Shown here: positions 17,867-28,400 of the stretch, piece by piece
How the letters are laid out: every line of letters begins with the position of its first letter
Position numbering within the stretch: position 1 is the stretch's first letter
From: Bacillus sp. SJS
GTDB lineage: Bacteria > Bacillota > Bacilli > Bacillales > Bacillaceae
DNA: 64,000 nucleotides
NCBI RefSeq assembly: GCF_000732485.2
Contig: NZ_JAQV02000019.1
Span: 62,001 to 126,000, forward strand
Direction: 5' to 3'
Notes under the pieces: model-generated
What the model saw: only the letters and a program-made list of their open reading frames with translations
Databases searched by the model: none
What the model was told of the DNA's origin: nothing
Translations under genes and position numbers: made by a program

Positions 17867-19414
17867 ATGTCAGTAAAACTAAACAATACTACTTTGTTTC
17901 CTAACGCAAATTTTGACATCTATAAACAAAATATCCAAATACAAACGTATGGACAAAGATTATTCAGAGATCAGACCCTATATGAATACTTATTAGAATT
18001 TTTAGTGATTTTTTCTTCGCCTAAAAAGGTTTCTAAAGAAGAAATGTCTGAGGGGAGATATAAGTTTGAAACCATAACAGAGGAGCATAACGATAACTTA
18101 GTTTACTATCCATCTCCTAAAATGGCTTTAAAACGATTCATCTTTTTAAATAGAAGTGAAATTGATAAACGATTTAATGTAGATATAGATGCATTAGAAG
18201 AACACAGAGAACTATTAAAAGATAAGATTTCTACTGAAGATCCAAATATTAACAAAGAATTTATACTTAATGTATTACAAGACTTATTATATGGGTTTAA
18301 TGCCATAATAGGTAAACGCTCATGGTTTGCTCAATCATTACTACCTATGGCCCCAGAATTAATTTTTTGCGAGGCAATCGGAAGCAAAACTGAAAGAGAA
18401 AGAATAAATTCAACATCAAATATTAAAGAAGTTGATGGGAAATTTGATTTTAATTATCGGGCATTTATGGCAAGAGGTGGAGAAGTATACTATCTACACG
18501 TTCTTCAAGGTATACAAGAATTGCCGGAGATAAAAGAAAAATTAGAATCAAGAATAAAAAGTTTGATTACAAGTGTTCCTCAACTCAGCAAAATATCAAA
18601 ATTTTTACAAAATAACTGGGAATTAGATAAATTTAAAGATCTAAAAGAGATCGAAGAAGATCCTATTGAAAAATTAGATTATATTAAAAAGAAAATGGAG
18701 TGGATACCAGACAATTATAGAAAAAGAGGAGCAAATACAGTAGAAGAATTGCTAAACCTTTTGTCATCTTCAGTTAACACAACTGAGAAAATAGAATTAT
18801 TCACTTCACTGATTGCTTTACAAGTTATTAGAATGATGTGTTTACAAGCTCAAATTACCTTATATGGAATAGATAACGGTGAATGGTTGATTGATGTAAT
18901 AAATGATCCTAGCCATCAGATACGCAAAATGGCTGTAACTTCTTATGAAAGACTAGAAGAAAACGTATTCAGAGCAGTGCATCATGCTGATCTAGAAGGA
19001 TATATGGATAAAGGTGAACATAATAGAACTAAAGAGGCTATTTATGAAGAGGCTTCTAAAGATTCAAACAGACTTATAAGAAAACTTGGGAAGCAAATTG
19101 GACTTATTATACCACCAAAAGGTGGAAATATGAGGTTGAGTATTAATGAGAGCTTAATTAAGGTATTAGTATTAGCAATTGTACCCCCAGGGAAAAGAAT
19201 GTTATATACAACATTTTTAAATAAATGTTATGAGCATTTTAAAATAATTATTGGTTCTACAGAAGCTAAGAAGCATTGGTTGGAAAATAATGAATTAGAC
19301 GTAACTATTTTTAATGCAAATTCAGAAAAGTTTCAGATAATGTTAAAAGATTGTGGGTTTTTAAGGGATCTATCAGATTCTACATCCATCGTTGAAAACC
19401 CATTTCAGGAGTGA
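17867..19414 (+). CDS. dptG: DNA phosphorothioation-dependent restriction protein DptG (DndG)
   Basis: 515 residues, soluble, largely helical, rich in Lys/Glu; no nucleotide-binding or nuclease motif visible. I call it DptG from its place between a recognisable DptF and DptH and its fitting size; DptG proteins are poorly conserved and have no known catalytic motif. AAGGAG lies seven bases before the ATG. The stop codon overlaps the ribosome site of dptH, so the two are tightly coupled. Confidence 0.68.
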   Translation: MSVKLNNTTLFPNANFDIYKQNIQIQTYGQRLFRDQTLYEYLLEFLVIFSSPKKVSKEEMSEGRYKFETITEEHNDNLVYYPSPKMALKRFIFLNRSEIDKRFNVDIDALEEHRELLKDKISTEDPNINKEFILNVLQDLLYGFNAIIGKRSWFAQSLLPMAPELIFCEAIGSKTERERINSTSNIKEVDGKFDFNYRAFMARGGEVYYLHVLQGIQELPEIKEKLESRIKSLITSVPQLSKISKFLQNNWELDKFKDLKEIEEDPIEKLDYIKKKMEWIPDNYRKRGANTVEELLNLLSSSVNTTEKIELFTSLIALQVIRMMCLQAQITLYGIDNGEWLIDVINDPSHQIRKMAVTSYERLEENVFRAVHHADLEGYMDKGEHNRTKEAIYEEASKDSNRLIRKLGKQIGLIIPPKGGNMRLSINESLIKVLVLAIVPPGKRMLYTTFLNKCYEHFKIIIGSTEAKKHWLENNELDVTIFNANSEKFQIMLKDCGFLRDLSDSTSIVENPFQE

Positions 19415-19421
19415 AAATTAA

Positions 19422-22400
19422 TTGATACATTATATAGATGAAATTATAACCATATTAGAAGAGAAGATTGATTTTAACAATAATAATAATTCCTATTTAT
19501 TTCGTCTGGATAATTTTTTGCATCCAAAAATTTACTTAGAAGTAAGCAGTTACTTCAAAAAAAAGTCATCTGAGCAGGGAGTAAGATTCAAAGCAAAGCT
19601 AGCAAAAGAGCAATGGAAAAACTTCAAGGATCAAGAAGAATATATAGTGTATCTTGATAAGCTTGAACAAGAAGATTTTGTTGAACAAGAAGCACAAATG
19701 ACAACCTGGAGAAACTCAATTGCTGACCAAAAAGGAATTTTATTTCTTATGGGAACTGAAAATGTTCAAGATAAAGGAGGTTTAGCTGATTTTTATAAAG
19801 TTTCACCAGAAATAATTGAAAGAAAAATAGGGAAAAAATATGCAAATTGGTTCGAAAAAATGATAGAGCTGGATGATCAGTATGAAGTGAATGCCGTTAA
19901 TCACTTCTTTGATCATTTATTTCGGGTTATACCAAAAGACTTATACAAATTGAGTAGTGTAATAGACCGTTTAGAAACTAAAAATTTATTTGGAATTAAT
20001 GAGGTATTAGGGGAGATTGGATATAATTTTGTTGAAGATTGGGGATTACCTACATTCTATGAACTAGATAATAAAACAATTACCCAATTATCAAAAAAGG
20101 GAAAGTTTGATTTATTGGAAAAGTCATATAAGTTCAAGAGTAGAGCAGAATTTAAAGACGGACTAACTAAAGCTAAATTCTCTAAACTTGAAAAAAGAAT
20201 TAAAGAATTTAAAGGTAACGAGAAATTTGAAGAGTTTGGAAAGCAAATTGAAGATGTGAATAAAATGTTCGGATCATTTGATAATTTCGAGAATGCATTA
20301 ACTGATTATTTTAAGGGGATAAATCTCGATACCTTAAGACCAATGTTATTTCAGTTAGATTTTAATTTAATCAATGCTATTGTAAACTTTAAAATTGCTA
20401 AAACCGGTTCTTCAAAAAAAGATACAATAACTAAAATATATGGATCTCCTATTGAAGCGTTTTCAAAGATGATATTTAGCAGCTTAATGACACTAGAAAA
20501 TTTAGGCGAGCAAGAAAAGAAACCGTTATTAACGATCACATTAAACGAAGCTGTACTTTCAAATTATTTAGAGGACAATATCTACGATTTATACAATGCC
20601 TGGTCAAAAATATGTTTTGCAACCGGCGGACTACTTGAATATTTGCAAGAGGAATTAGAAGAGTATATTACTGTTCGATACAAAAGTAATGAAGATCCTT
20701 TTCAGATTTCATATTCTGATAACCTCTCTATAAAACCAACAAAAGGAACTCAAACACTTTCATATATTCATATTTCTGTGCAAATCCAAGATTCTGATAG
20801 ACAAATGGAATATAAGTGGGTATTTAATCCAAATGATCACTGGTTAAATACATTTGATATAAATTTGCTTGATCAATTGTTAGACCAATGTGAAACATCG
20901 ACTGGATTTCTTCCTATATTTAGTAACGTTTCTTTAGGTAATTTATTAAGTAGCGTTGATTCAGAAATCTTCTTTCATCAATTAAGTGGTTCTAGACAGG
21001 ATTTTTGTAATGTATTTGAGCTGTTTCCAATGGAATTACAAGAAGGAAGCATAACGACTAGGCTATATCAACTTAGTAGCCCATTCAAAGAATTTATTAA
21101 AGATTTAAAGAAATATGGTTTTTATAACACTGTAAATGCGAGAAAATCAAGATCTGCTCTTCTTTTTATAGAAAAGTACACAAATGTACTAGAATCTTTA
21201 GTTGAAAACTATTCAAGTATTGATACTGTTGAGAGAAAATACATTTATTTAGTGACGAATCTATTCTTAATGGTTCAATCTAAAGATGTTGCAAAAGAGG
21301 AGTATTTAAAAGGTGCCATAGTACCACCAATACATCCTGCTATGTTAGAGAAAATGATTGAACAACAAGCATTTTATCGCCAAGGTCTAAATACTCTTCT
21401 AATTGAGTTAGTTAATGGTAATCCAAATTGTCAATTCGAAAAAATGATCGACAATATAGCAAGACAATCTACCATAATTACAGGTTTAGATACAATTGTT
21501 TCTGAAAGCTCTACTAATCGTCTAACGAAAGAAGTATTTGGATATTATGGTTTGCATGGCGAAGTGTTAGAAGAGGAATCATTAGAATCAATGGCGCTGC
21601 TGGACAATGATTTAATATTTGATGAAGACTTTAATACTAAAGAAATGCTGACTAATTCATTTATGTCTCGTTTAATAGAACAAAAACTAATGGAATATGT
21701 TCAAACTTTTCCAGCTCAATCTGATTCAATAAAAATAGGGTTTGTTAATTTTGATCATCTTCAACCAGTGGTTGCTGGGGTGCATGGGTTTATAGAAAAA
21801 TTAAAAGATTTGTCACATCCTACTATTATCAAATTACAAATCATTTCTCCTAGTCATCTTCAAGAAGGAAGAACCTATGTTAATTTTTGGCTAGATAACT
21901 TTTTTGAAGAAGAAGATAACGTTAGTATTGAAACATATTATAGAAGCATAAATTTACGAACTGGAAATAGCTCTATTCTAAAAGAAGTAATTTTAGAACA
22001 TGATCTGATTTTTACCAATAATGTTATGAGTACAGGGAGAATTTCTAATCGACATACTGGTGAAGCAAACATAACTCCTTCAGATACTCGGTTTCCTATG
22101 GTATTTCATCCAATGCCAATTTATGGAGCTGAAAGCGGTAGAGCAGTTTCTATAAGCCAAAGACAATTTCAAGCAGCGTTTATACACTCTCAGTTATCCC
22201 ATAGAATAGAAAATCCTGATAGCAAAGATGGCATATATAGAGTAGAAAAAGAACTTTTTATGTCTGATCAAATGAAAACTGTGCTTGACATATTACATGA
22301 TAAAGCTAGATGGGTAGTATCTCTTGATACTGGACTGGATAGGAAATTTTTTGGTCAGGATAAAGTCATCAGCTTCTCAACTGGAGAAGGTCCATACGGT

Positions 22401-24635
22401 GAATTAAATATGACTATTTCAGCGTCCAGTAAGGTGCGAGAAGATGTAATTAATAAGCTTACTAAAAGACTTAAAAATATTTTTCCTTCTTGGGATAAGG
22501 AAAAATTATTTGCTTGTGCTCAGTTCTGTATTGATCAATCAAAAAATTTAGACGGTATAAAAATACTAAAATCTTTAAACCCCTATGATTATGAAGTACA
22601 CAGCTTTTTATCGTATATTTTGTCAGCCAAAAGTCTCAATATAAACACTCAAGAACCGAATTTGCTATTAAAGGCATATATTCCCTTAGATTCTTATATG
22701 CATTGGTTCGTGGATACGCCAAATAGACCGGATTACCTACTCATTGAAATCAATAAAGAAGGAATAAATTCTGAAATTATTGACATAAATGCTACTGTTA
22801 TTGAATGTAAGATGGGAAAAGAAAATAATCAGCAGATAGAAAAAGGGATGAAGCAGCTAAGTAATTGCGTTTCTTACCTTGCTGATATTTTTTATGGGTC
22901 ATCGAGAGTTTTTAATAGACGATATTGGTTTGCACAACTATATCGGGCTTTAGTTTTTTCTCCTAACTTCGTATCTGCTAAAGAAGAGGACCAAATTTCT
23001 TTCAACAAAAATTTGCTAAAAATTTTAGATGGTAAATTTAAAATCAATTGGTCTGCGAAATTACTAACATATTGGCTTGATTACAATGAAGAAAAAATCT
23101 CTGAAAAGGAAATTCAGCTTGAAGGATCAAGTGTTCCTTGTATACACGAAGCATTTGGACAAATTTATATTCAAAAAAATTTACTTCCTAATGAAATGTT
23201 AGAAAACATAACATTTGAAGCAGTGGGAAAAAATCTACGTGTTTTTGCTAATAATAAACAGGATTTTGAATTATTAATCAATGAGTTTGAAACCGAAGTA
23301 GTCGATTCAGAAGAGGTAACATTAGTTGAAGTGGATAAACAAGAAGCAAATAGCCCATTAGAAAAACATGAGAAATCTGGAGCGGAAGTAGATAATTCTC
23401 AGGAGTCAACTTTTAACGGGAATAGAAATATGATTAGTCAAGTCAAACATTCTAATGATTTAGAAAAAGAAGAGAGAAATAAATTCAATAATCCAACGCC
23501 TCTGGAGAAAGTTAGAATTTTATTAGGGAAAGATACTATAACTCAAAAGGATATTTACTGGGAATATGGACACCCGCAACTAGAAAATAGACACATACTT
23601 ATATCAGGTAAATCAGGAGTAGGGAAAACCTATTTTATACAGTGCCTTCTATATGAATTAGCTAGGAATGGAATTTCGAGTATTGTGTTTGATTATACGG
23701 ATGGCTTTAAAAAATCAAAATTAGAACCAGAATTTAAGGAAGCTCTCTCTGATGACATAGAACAATTTTTGGTTTTTAGAGACAAATTCCCTGTAAATCC
23801 ATTCAAAAGAAACCTTAAAGAATTAGATGAAGATGAATTTTTACCTGAAAGTGATGAAGATGTGGCTGAGAGAATTAAAAGTGTCTTCTCAGCGGTATAC
23901 AAAGACATTGGATCACAGCAAGCAAATGCTCTGTATCAAGCTACAAAGGAAGGTTTGAAAAAATACGGAGATGCAATGGATTTAAATTTACTGGGAGTAG
24001 AGTTAGAAGCTTTAGGTACATCCTATGCTCTAACTACCCTTTCAAAAATTCAATCCATAATTGATAGAAATCCATTTAATACGACATCCTCTTACAATTG
24101 GGATGAGCATCTTGAGAAAAAAGGTAAAGTTTTCATTGTACAACTTACTGGATTCAATAGAGATGTGCAGCTGGTTATTACTGAGTTTATCTTATGGGAT
24201 CTATGGAACTATTTATTAACTCATGGAGATAAAGTAAAACCATTTCCAGCAATAATTGATGAAGCACAAAATTTAGATCATAGTGAAAAATCTCCAAGCG
24301 CAAAAATTTTAACAGAAGGAAGGAAATTTGGTTGGTCTGGATGGTATGCCACCCAGTTTATGCAGGGGCAATTAGGTAAAGATGAAATCCAACGATTGCA
24401 AAATTCAAGTCAAAAAATATATTTTTCTCCTCCGGAAGAAGAGATCACCAATATCGCATCTTACTTAGATACTGATTCACACAAACGTAAAGAATGGGCC
24501 AAAAGATTATCTGGTTTAAGAAAAGGCCAATGTGTTGTTTGGGGACCTATTTTAAATACTGAAGGCAATCTAGAAAGGAAAGGACCTAGAATTGTTGATG
24601 TATCACCATTTTCTAGAAGGGTTAAAGAAGAATGA
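19422..24635 (+). CDS. dptH: DNA phosphorothioation-dependent restriction protein DptH (DndH)
   Basis: 1737 residues, matching the unusual length of DptH. The N-terminal 1200 residues are helical with no recognised motif; an acidic, low-complexity linker (about 1285-1360) precedes a C-terminal HerA/FtsK-like motor with Walker A GKSGVGKT at 1396-1403 and Walker B IIDEAQ at 1612-1616. DptH is thought to drive translocation or cleavage of unmodified DNA with DptF and DptG. The start is TTG, served by the GGAG that overlaps the dptG stop. Its stop overlaps the next start by four bases (ATGA), joining the restriction genes to the following module. Confidence 0.85.
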   Translation: MIHYIDEIITILEEKIDFNNNNNSYLFRLDNFLHPKIYLEVSSYFKKKSSEQGVRFKAKLAKEQWKNFKDQEEYIVYLDKLEQEDFVEQEAQMTTWRNSIADQKGILFLMGTENVQDKGGLADFYKVSPEIIERKIGKKYANWFEKMIELDDQYEVNAVNHFFDHLFRVIPKDLYKLSSVIDRLETKNLFGINEVLGEIGYNFVEDWGLPTFYELDNKTITQLSKKGKFDLLEKSYKFKSRAEFKDGLTKAKFSKLEKRIKEFKGNEKFEEFGKQIEDVNKMFGSFDNFENALTDYFKGINLDTLRPMLFQLDFNLINAIVNFKIAKTGSSKKDTITKIYGSPIEAFSKMIFSSLMTLENLGEQEKKPLLTITLNEAVLSNYLEDNIYDLYNAWSKICFATGGLLEYLQEELEEYITVRYKSNEDPFQISYSDNLSIKPTKGTQTLSYIHISVQIQDSDRQMEYKWVFNPNDHWLNTFDINLLDQLLDQCETSTGFLPIFSNVSLGNLLSSVDSEIFFHQLSGSRQDFCNVFELFPMELQEGSITTRLYQLSSPFKEFIKDLKKYGFYNTVNARKSRSALLFIEKYTNVLESLVENYSSIDTVERKYIYLVTNLFLMVQSKDVAKEEYLKGAIVPPIHPAMLEKMIEQQAFYRQGLNTLLIELVNGNPNCQFEKMIDNIARQSTIITGLDTIVSESSTNRLTKEVFGYYGLHGEVLEEESLESMALLDNDLIFDEDFNTKEMLTNSFMSRLIEQKLMEYVQTFPAQSDSIKIGFVNFDHLQPVVAGVHGFIEKLKDLSHPTIIKLQIISPSHLQEGRTYVNFWLDNFFEEEDNVSIETYYRSINLRTGNSSILKEVILEHDLIFTNNVMSTGRISNRHTGEANITPSDTRFPMVFHPMPIYGAESGRAVSISQRQFQAAFIHSQLSHRIENPDSKDGIYRVEKELFMSDQMKTVLDILHDKARWVVSLDTGLDRKFFGQDKVISFSTGEGPYGELNMTISASSKVREDVINKLTKRLKNIFPSWDKEKLFACAQFCIDQSKNLDGIKILKSLNPYDYEVHSFLSYILSAKSLNINTQEPNLLLKAYIPLDSYMHWFVDTPNRPDYLLIEINKEGINSEIIDINATVIECKMGKENNQQIEKGMKQLSNCVSYLADIFYGSSRVFNRRYWFAQLYRALVFSPNFVSAKEEDQISFNKNLLKILDGKFKINWSAKLLTYWLDYNEEKISEKEIQLEGSSVPCIHEAFGQIYIQKNLLPNEMLENITFEAVGKNLRVFANNKQDFELLINEFETEVVDSEEVTLVEVDKQEANSPLEKHEKSGAEVDNSQESTFNGNRNMISQVKHSNDLEKEERNKFNNPTPLEKVRILLGKDTITQKDIYWEYGHPQLENRHILISGKSGVGKTYFIQCLLYELARNGISSIVFDYTDGFKKSKLEPEFKEALSDDIEQFLVFRDKFPVNPFKRNLKELDEDEFLPESDEDVAERIKSVFSAVYKDIGSQQANALYQATKEGLKKYGDAMDLNLLGVELEALGTSYALTTLSKIQSIIDRNPFNTTSSYNWDEHLEKKGKVFIVQLTGFNRDVQLVITEFILWDLWNYLLTHGDKVKPFPAIIDEAQNLDHSEKSPSAKILTEGRKFGWSGWYATQFMQGQLGKDEIQRLQNSSQKIYFSPPEEEITNIASYLDTDSHKRKEWAKRLSGLRKGQCVVWGPILNTEGNLERKGPRIVDVSPFSRRVKEE

Positions 24636-25453
24636 TTCGCAGCTTGAATTTTCATCAGTCATTTGCTCCAGAAAGAGATGCTCTAGCACAATTATTAAGT
24701 CTATCACAAGAAAATTGTCCCCCTTTAACTAAAGAAGAAATTAGTAAAATTACTACTATATCTACTGGAGAAAGTTCAGGAAAAGTAGTACCTAATCTTT
24801 TATATGCAGAAATGATGGGAATTTTAGATGTAAAAGTTTGTGAAGGGCGCTATCAATTATATCCAAATCCTTTAGGAACTGTAATTAAAAATGAGGATCC
24901 ATTTTTAATAGAATCTATTACAAAATGGATTTGTCACTACAACTTAGCATTTAAAAATTCGAAAACGGTTCTTTGGAGCTATATTTTTAATGAAGTAATT
25001 AAGCAACTAGGAACGTCCTTTTCAAAAGAGTCTTTACAAAAAGTTGTAAACAAGAACTTTGAAGCGCAAGTCAACCTTACCCCTTTTCGTTCATGTTACC
25101 TTAACAACGATAGAAGTTTTACAGCTCTTGAATTACTAAAAGAAGAGGATAATAACTATCGAATGATTCCACACAATGTTGAACCTTCTTATATGTATTT
25201 ATATGCCTATCAATTACTTAATAGTTGGGAAATATTCTTGGAGGACAGGACAGAGATAACATTTAATGAGATTAAAGAAAAATTATATTTTGGAGATCCT
25301 TATGTGTGGGGAGACAGAGAAATTCACCATGTACTCGAATTACTTCATGATGAAAAAATAATAATATTAAATAGACAATTAAACCCTTTGACTATTGTTA
25401 GGCATGAAAATTCTAAGGATATATTAAATAAATTATACTCGCTATTAATATGA
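24632..25453 (+). CDS. DUF4007-like protein A
   Basis: 273 residues. It begins FHQSFAPERDALAQLL and has the block DPFLIESITKWICHYNLAF...TVLWSYIFNEVI, the arrangement of DUF4007 (a DPxLxExxTxWxxHxxLA segment, then a Trp-rich helix). The middle lacks the LGxGKNMVxSxRYW motif kept in paralogue B, so this is a divergent copy. Function unknown; DUF4007 genes are, as I recall, often beside PAPS-reductase and Dnd-type genes. Start overlaps the dptH stop (ATGA), implying translational coupling; the first giant ATPase follows after 15 bases. Confidence 0.6.
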   Translation: MIRSLNFHQSFAPERDALAQLLSLSQENCPPLTKEEISKITTISTGESSGKVVPNLLYAEMMGILDVKVCEGRYQLYPNPLGTVIKNEDPFLIESITKWICHYNLAFKNSKTVLWSYIFNEVIKQLGTSFSKESLQKVVNKNFEAQVNLTPFRSCYLNNDRSFTALELLKEEDNNYRMIPHNVEPSYMYLYAYQLLNSWEIFLEDRTEITFNEIKEKLYFGDPYVWGDREIHHVLELLHDEKIIILNRQLNPLTIVRHENSKDILNKLYSLLI

Positions 25454-25468
25454 TGGGAGAATGTAAGT

Positions 25469-28400
25469 ATGGAAGGGCTAAAGATAAAAGATGTGCTTCG
25501 TTTTAAAAAGGAACTTTATTTTAATGGCGCGGTTCAGGTTGATTGGTTTTACCACCAAGAAAAGCAATTAGAAGTTGCAAAAAGTTTTGTATTTCATGGT
25601 CCAGAATATTTTGGAGTCAGTGAAGCTGATATTACCTTTAAAAGTCATAAGCTAGTTGATACTGCTACTTTTACTAGAATTATCGGCAATAAGTTATATG
25701 GAGAAACTAATGGGTCAAATTTCACCATGACAATCGCTCCATATGGTACAGGAAAATCACACTTGGCTGTTACGATAGCTTCACTATTCGGAACCCATGA
25801 AGCAGTTTCTAATAATATAATTTCTAACTTAAAAAAAGTGGATAAAAATATTAGTACTGAAATTGAAAATCTTCACACAAAACCTAATCTTGTTCTTGTA
25901 CTTAATGGAATGAAAGATTTTAATTTAAACTATGAGATATTAAATGCTACTCAGAAAGTTTTAACCATGCATAATATAGATGGGGCGTTCCTTCAAACAT
26001 TAACAAAATCTTATGAAATAGCTAAAAATTTTCTAATTAATACTTTTTCAACGTTTAGAGACTTATACGAAAGTGCCAGAAGGGAATTACTTCCAAATGT
26101 AGTAACTTCTACTTTAGAAAATTATCTTTATGTTAACATTTTGCAAGATACTAATGTCTTTGAAGTAATTAATAAGGTTTACCATACAGTCAATGGTACG
26201 TATATTCGTTGGGATGAAGGGGTATCTGCGGGTGACGTACTATTAAAGATTTCACAAAATTTGTGCGGAGATAGAGGGCCATTTAATAAGATACTAGTAC
26301 TCTTTGATGAATTTGGAAGATATATTGAGTTCGCTTCTTCATATCCCACTAGAGCAGGAGATTCAGCGCTCCAACAGATATATGAGGCAGTACAAGATAG
26401 TGACGATAAAATTCTTTTTGTAGGTTTTATACAATCAGATTTAAAAAGTTATCTAACAAGAGTAGATCGTTCCTCTAATATCAATAGGTATGTAGGACGG
26501 TATGAAGCGAGTGAAAAAATACACTTGTCGTCCAATTTAGAAACAATATTTGCTAATTTAATTGAAAGAACAAATCAAATTGCGTTTAAAGAGCTAATTC
26601 AAGAAAAATTAAATAAAGAGGAAGAAACGAAAAATTGGAGAAGATTCCATACCGATCTTTTATCTTGGTTACCTTCGGCAGAAAATTCAAGTGTGTGGAA
26701 TGACTATAACCACTTTCAAAAGGTTATCCTAGAGGGAATTTATCCTCTACATCCAATGACTACATGGATGCTATCTAATCTCTCAAGTTGGTTGCAGCAA
26801 CGCTCTTCCTTAACATTTCTTGAAAAGCAAATTGAAAACTTTAATGAAGTAAAGCTACATGATTTCGGCACCTTACCTTTTATACCTGCTACATCAATAA
26901 TCCAGTCTGACTTTTTTAAAGAGTTACTTGCAGCCGAACAGGATGAAAGGAAGCAAAGTGAATATTGTATACTATATAATCAAATTCTCACTAAATTTGG
27001 TGACAAGTTTGATGAAAGACTTAAAAAAATATTAGCTGCAAATTTAATTTTAAGAATTGGTCGTTTTAAAACAAAATCTATTGAAGAGGTCAAGTCTGCA
27101 ATAGTGTATGCTTCAAATTTAACTCTAAAAGAAGTAGAGACTGGGTTATCAACTTTAGTAGATGATTTTGGAGTACTAAGCTTTGATGATGTTGCTAATG
27201 TCTTCGATTTTGTTGCAGATGCTACAGGAATAAATGATTTTAAAAGAATGATACAGAAAAAAAGGATCAAAATTAATAAAAGTTTAAATTTGAATTTAGT
27301 TTTCGAGAGTACTATTAAAGAATTACTTATGTTGGAAAATGTTGAAACTTCATTTGCACAACGTAATTATGTTGTATCAAGCGAATGGAAATATACACAA
27401 CATCTAGTTCATTTAGAAGAGGTTAATAATAAATACTTATTAGATTTGAAAAATGAGTGGGAGTTAAGTACAAAACCAGACATTCCTAAGGGGAAAGTGA
27501 TATGGGTTTATATACCTAATAATGTAGATGACTTAAAGGTCAGATCATTAGAAACGTTATTAGGAAAGCTAAAATATGACGATATCCCAATATCTCTATT
27601 CCTTTTAGATGATAAGGAAGCATTATTTTACAATTCAATTTTAGATTATCAAGTTTCAAAGCATTTTAGTGAGGAAGAAAAGGTAAAATTCGGCCGCTTT
27701 ATCCCGGAATATATCTCTAAAAGTGAAATGTTGGTAAAAGACAGATTCAATAATTTAGCAACTCAACGAATGGTTATTCGAAGCAGTGGTATTGAAAAGG
27801 TGAAGGAGCGTCTAAACAAATATACTGAAGCACAATTTGAGAGATTATATCCTGATCTTATTCCTTTTCCTTATACCGGGTTTTCCAGTAAGACATTGGG
27901 TAGGTCTAAACAAGGAGTCTCACGAATTTCAAGACTAATGCTATCTGGTATGAATTATCAAATCATCCATTCTGAAACTACAGAAATGAAAAATAGAATT
28001 GAGGAAGTTCTTTTTGATGGAAAGTTTGGTTCGTGGGGAGTAATAAATAATAACTATGGTTTTGTCTCTCCAACTAATATAAAAGTCAGAAAAATTTTTA
28101 ATGAACTTGATAAAAAATTAGAAAAAACTAAGACCTTGAACATAAGTTGGATTTTTGAAGAATATCAAAAACCACCATATGGAATTAATGACTATTCATT
28201 AGCATTATTAATCGCATCATATTTAGCACAAAGAAAAATTGAGACTCGAGTAAATTTTCAAGGTAATCGATTACGACTAGAAGAATGGGGAAAGCAAGTC
28301 TATCTTGACAAGGAAATTAGATTACAGAATCTCCTAGATAGTTCTATTGAAAAAGTAGATATAGATGAACTATCTACCCGATATCTATCCCTTTCAATTA

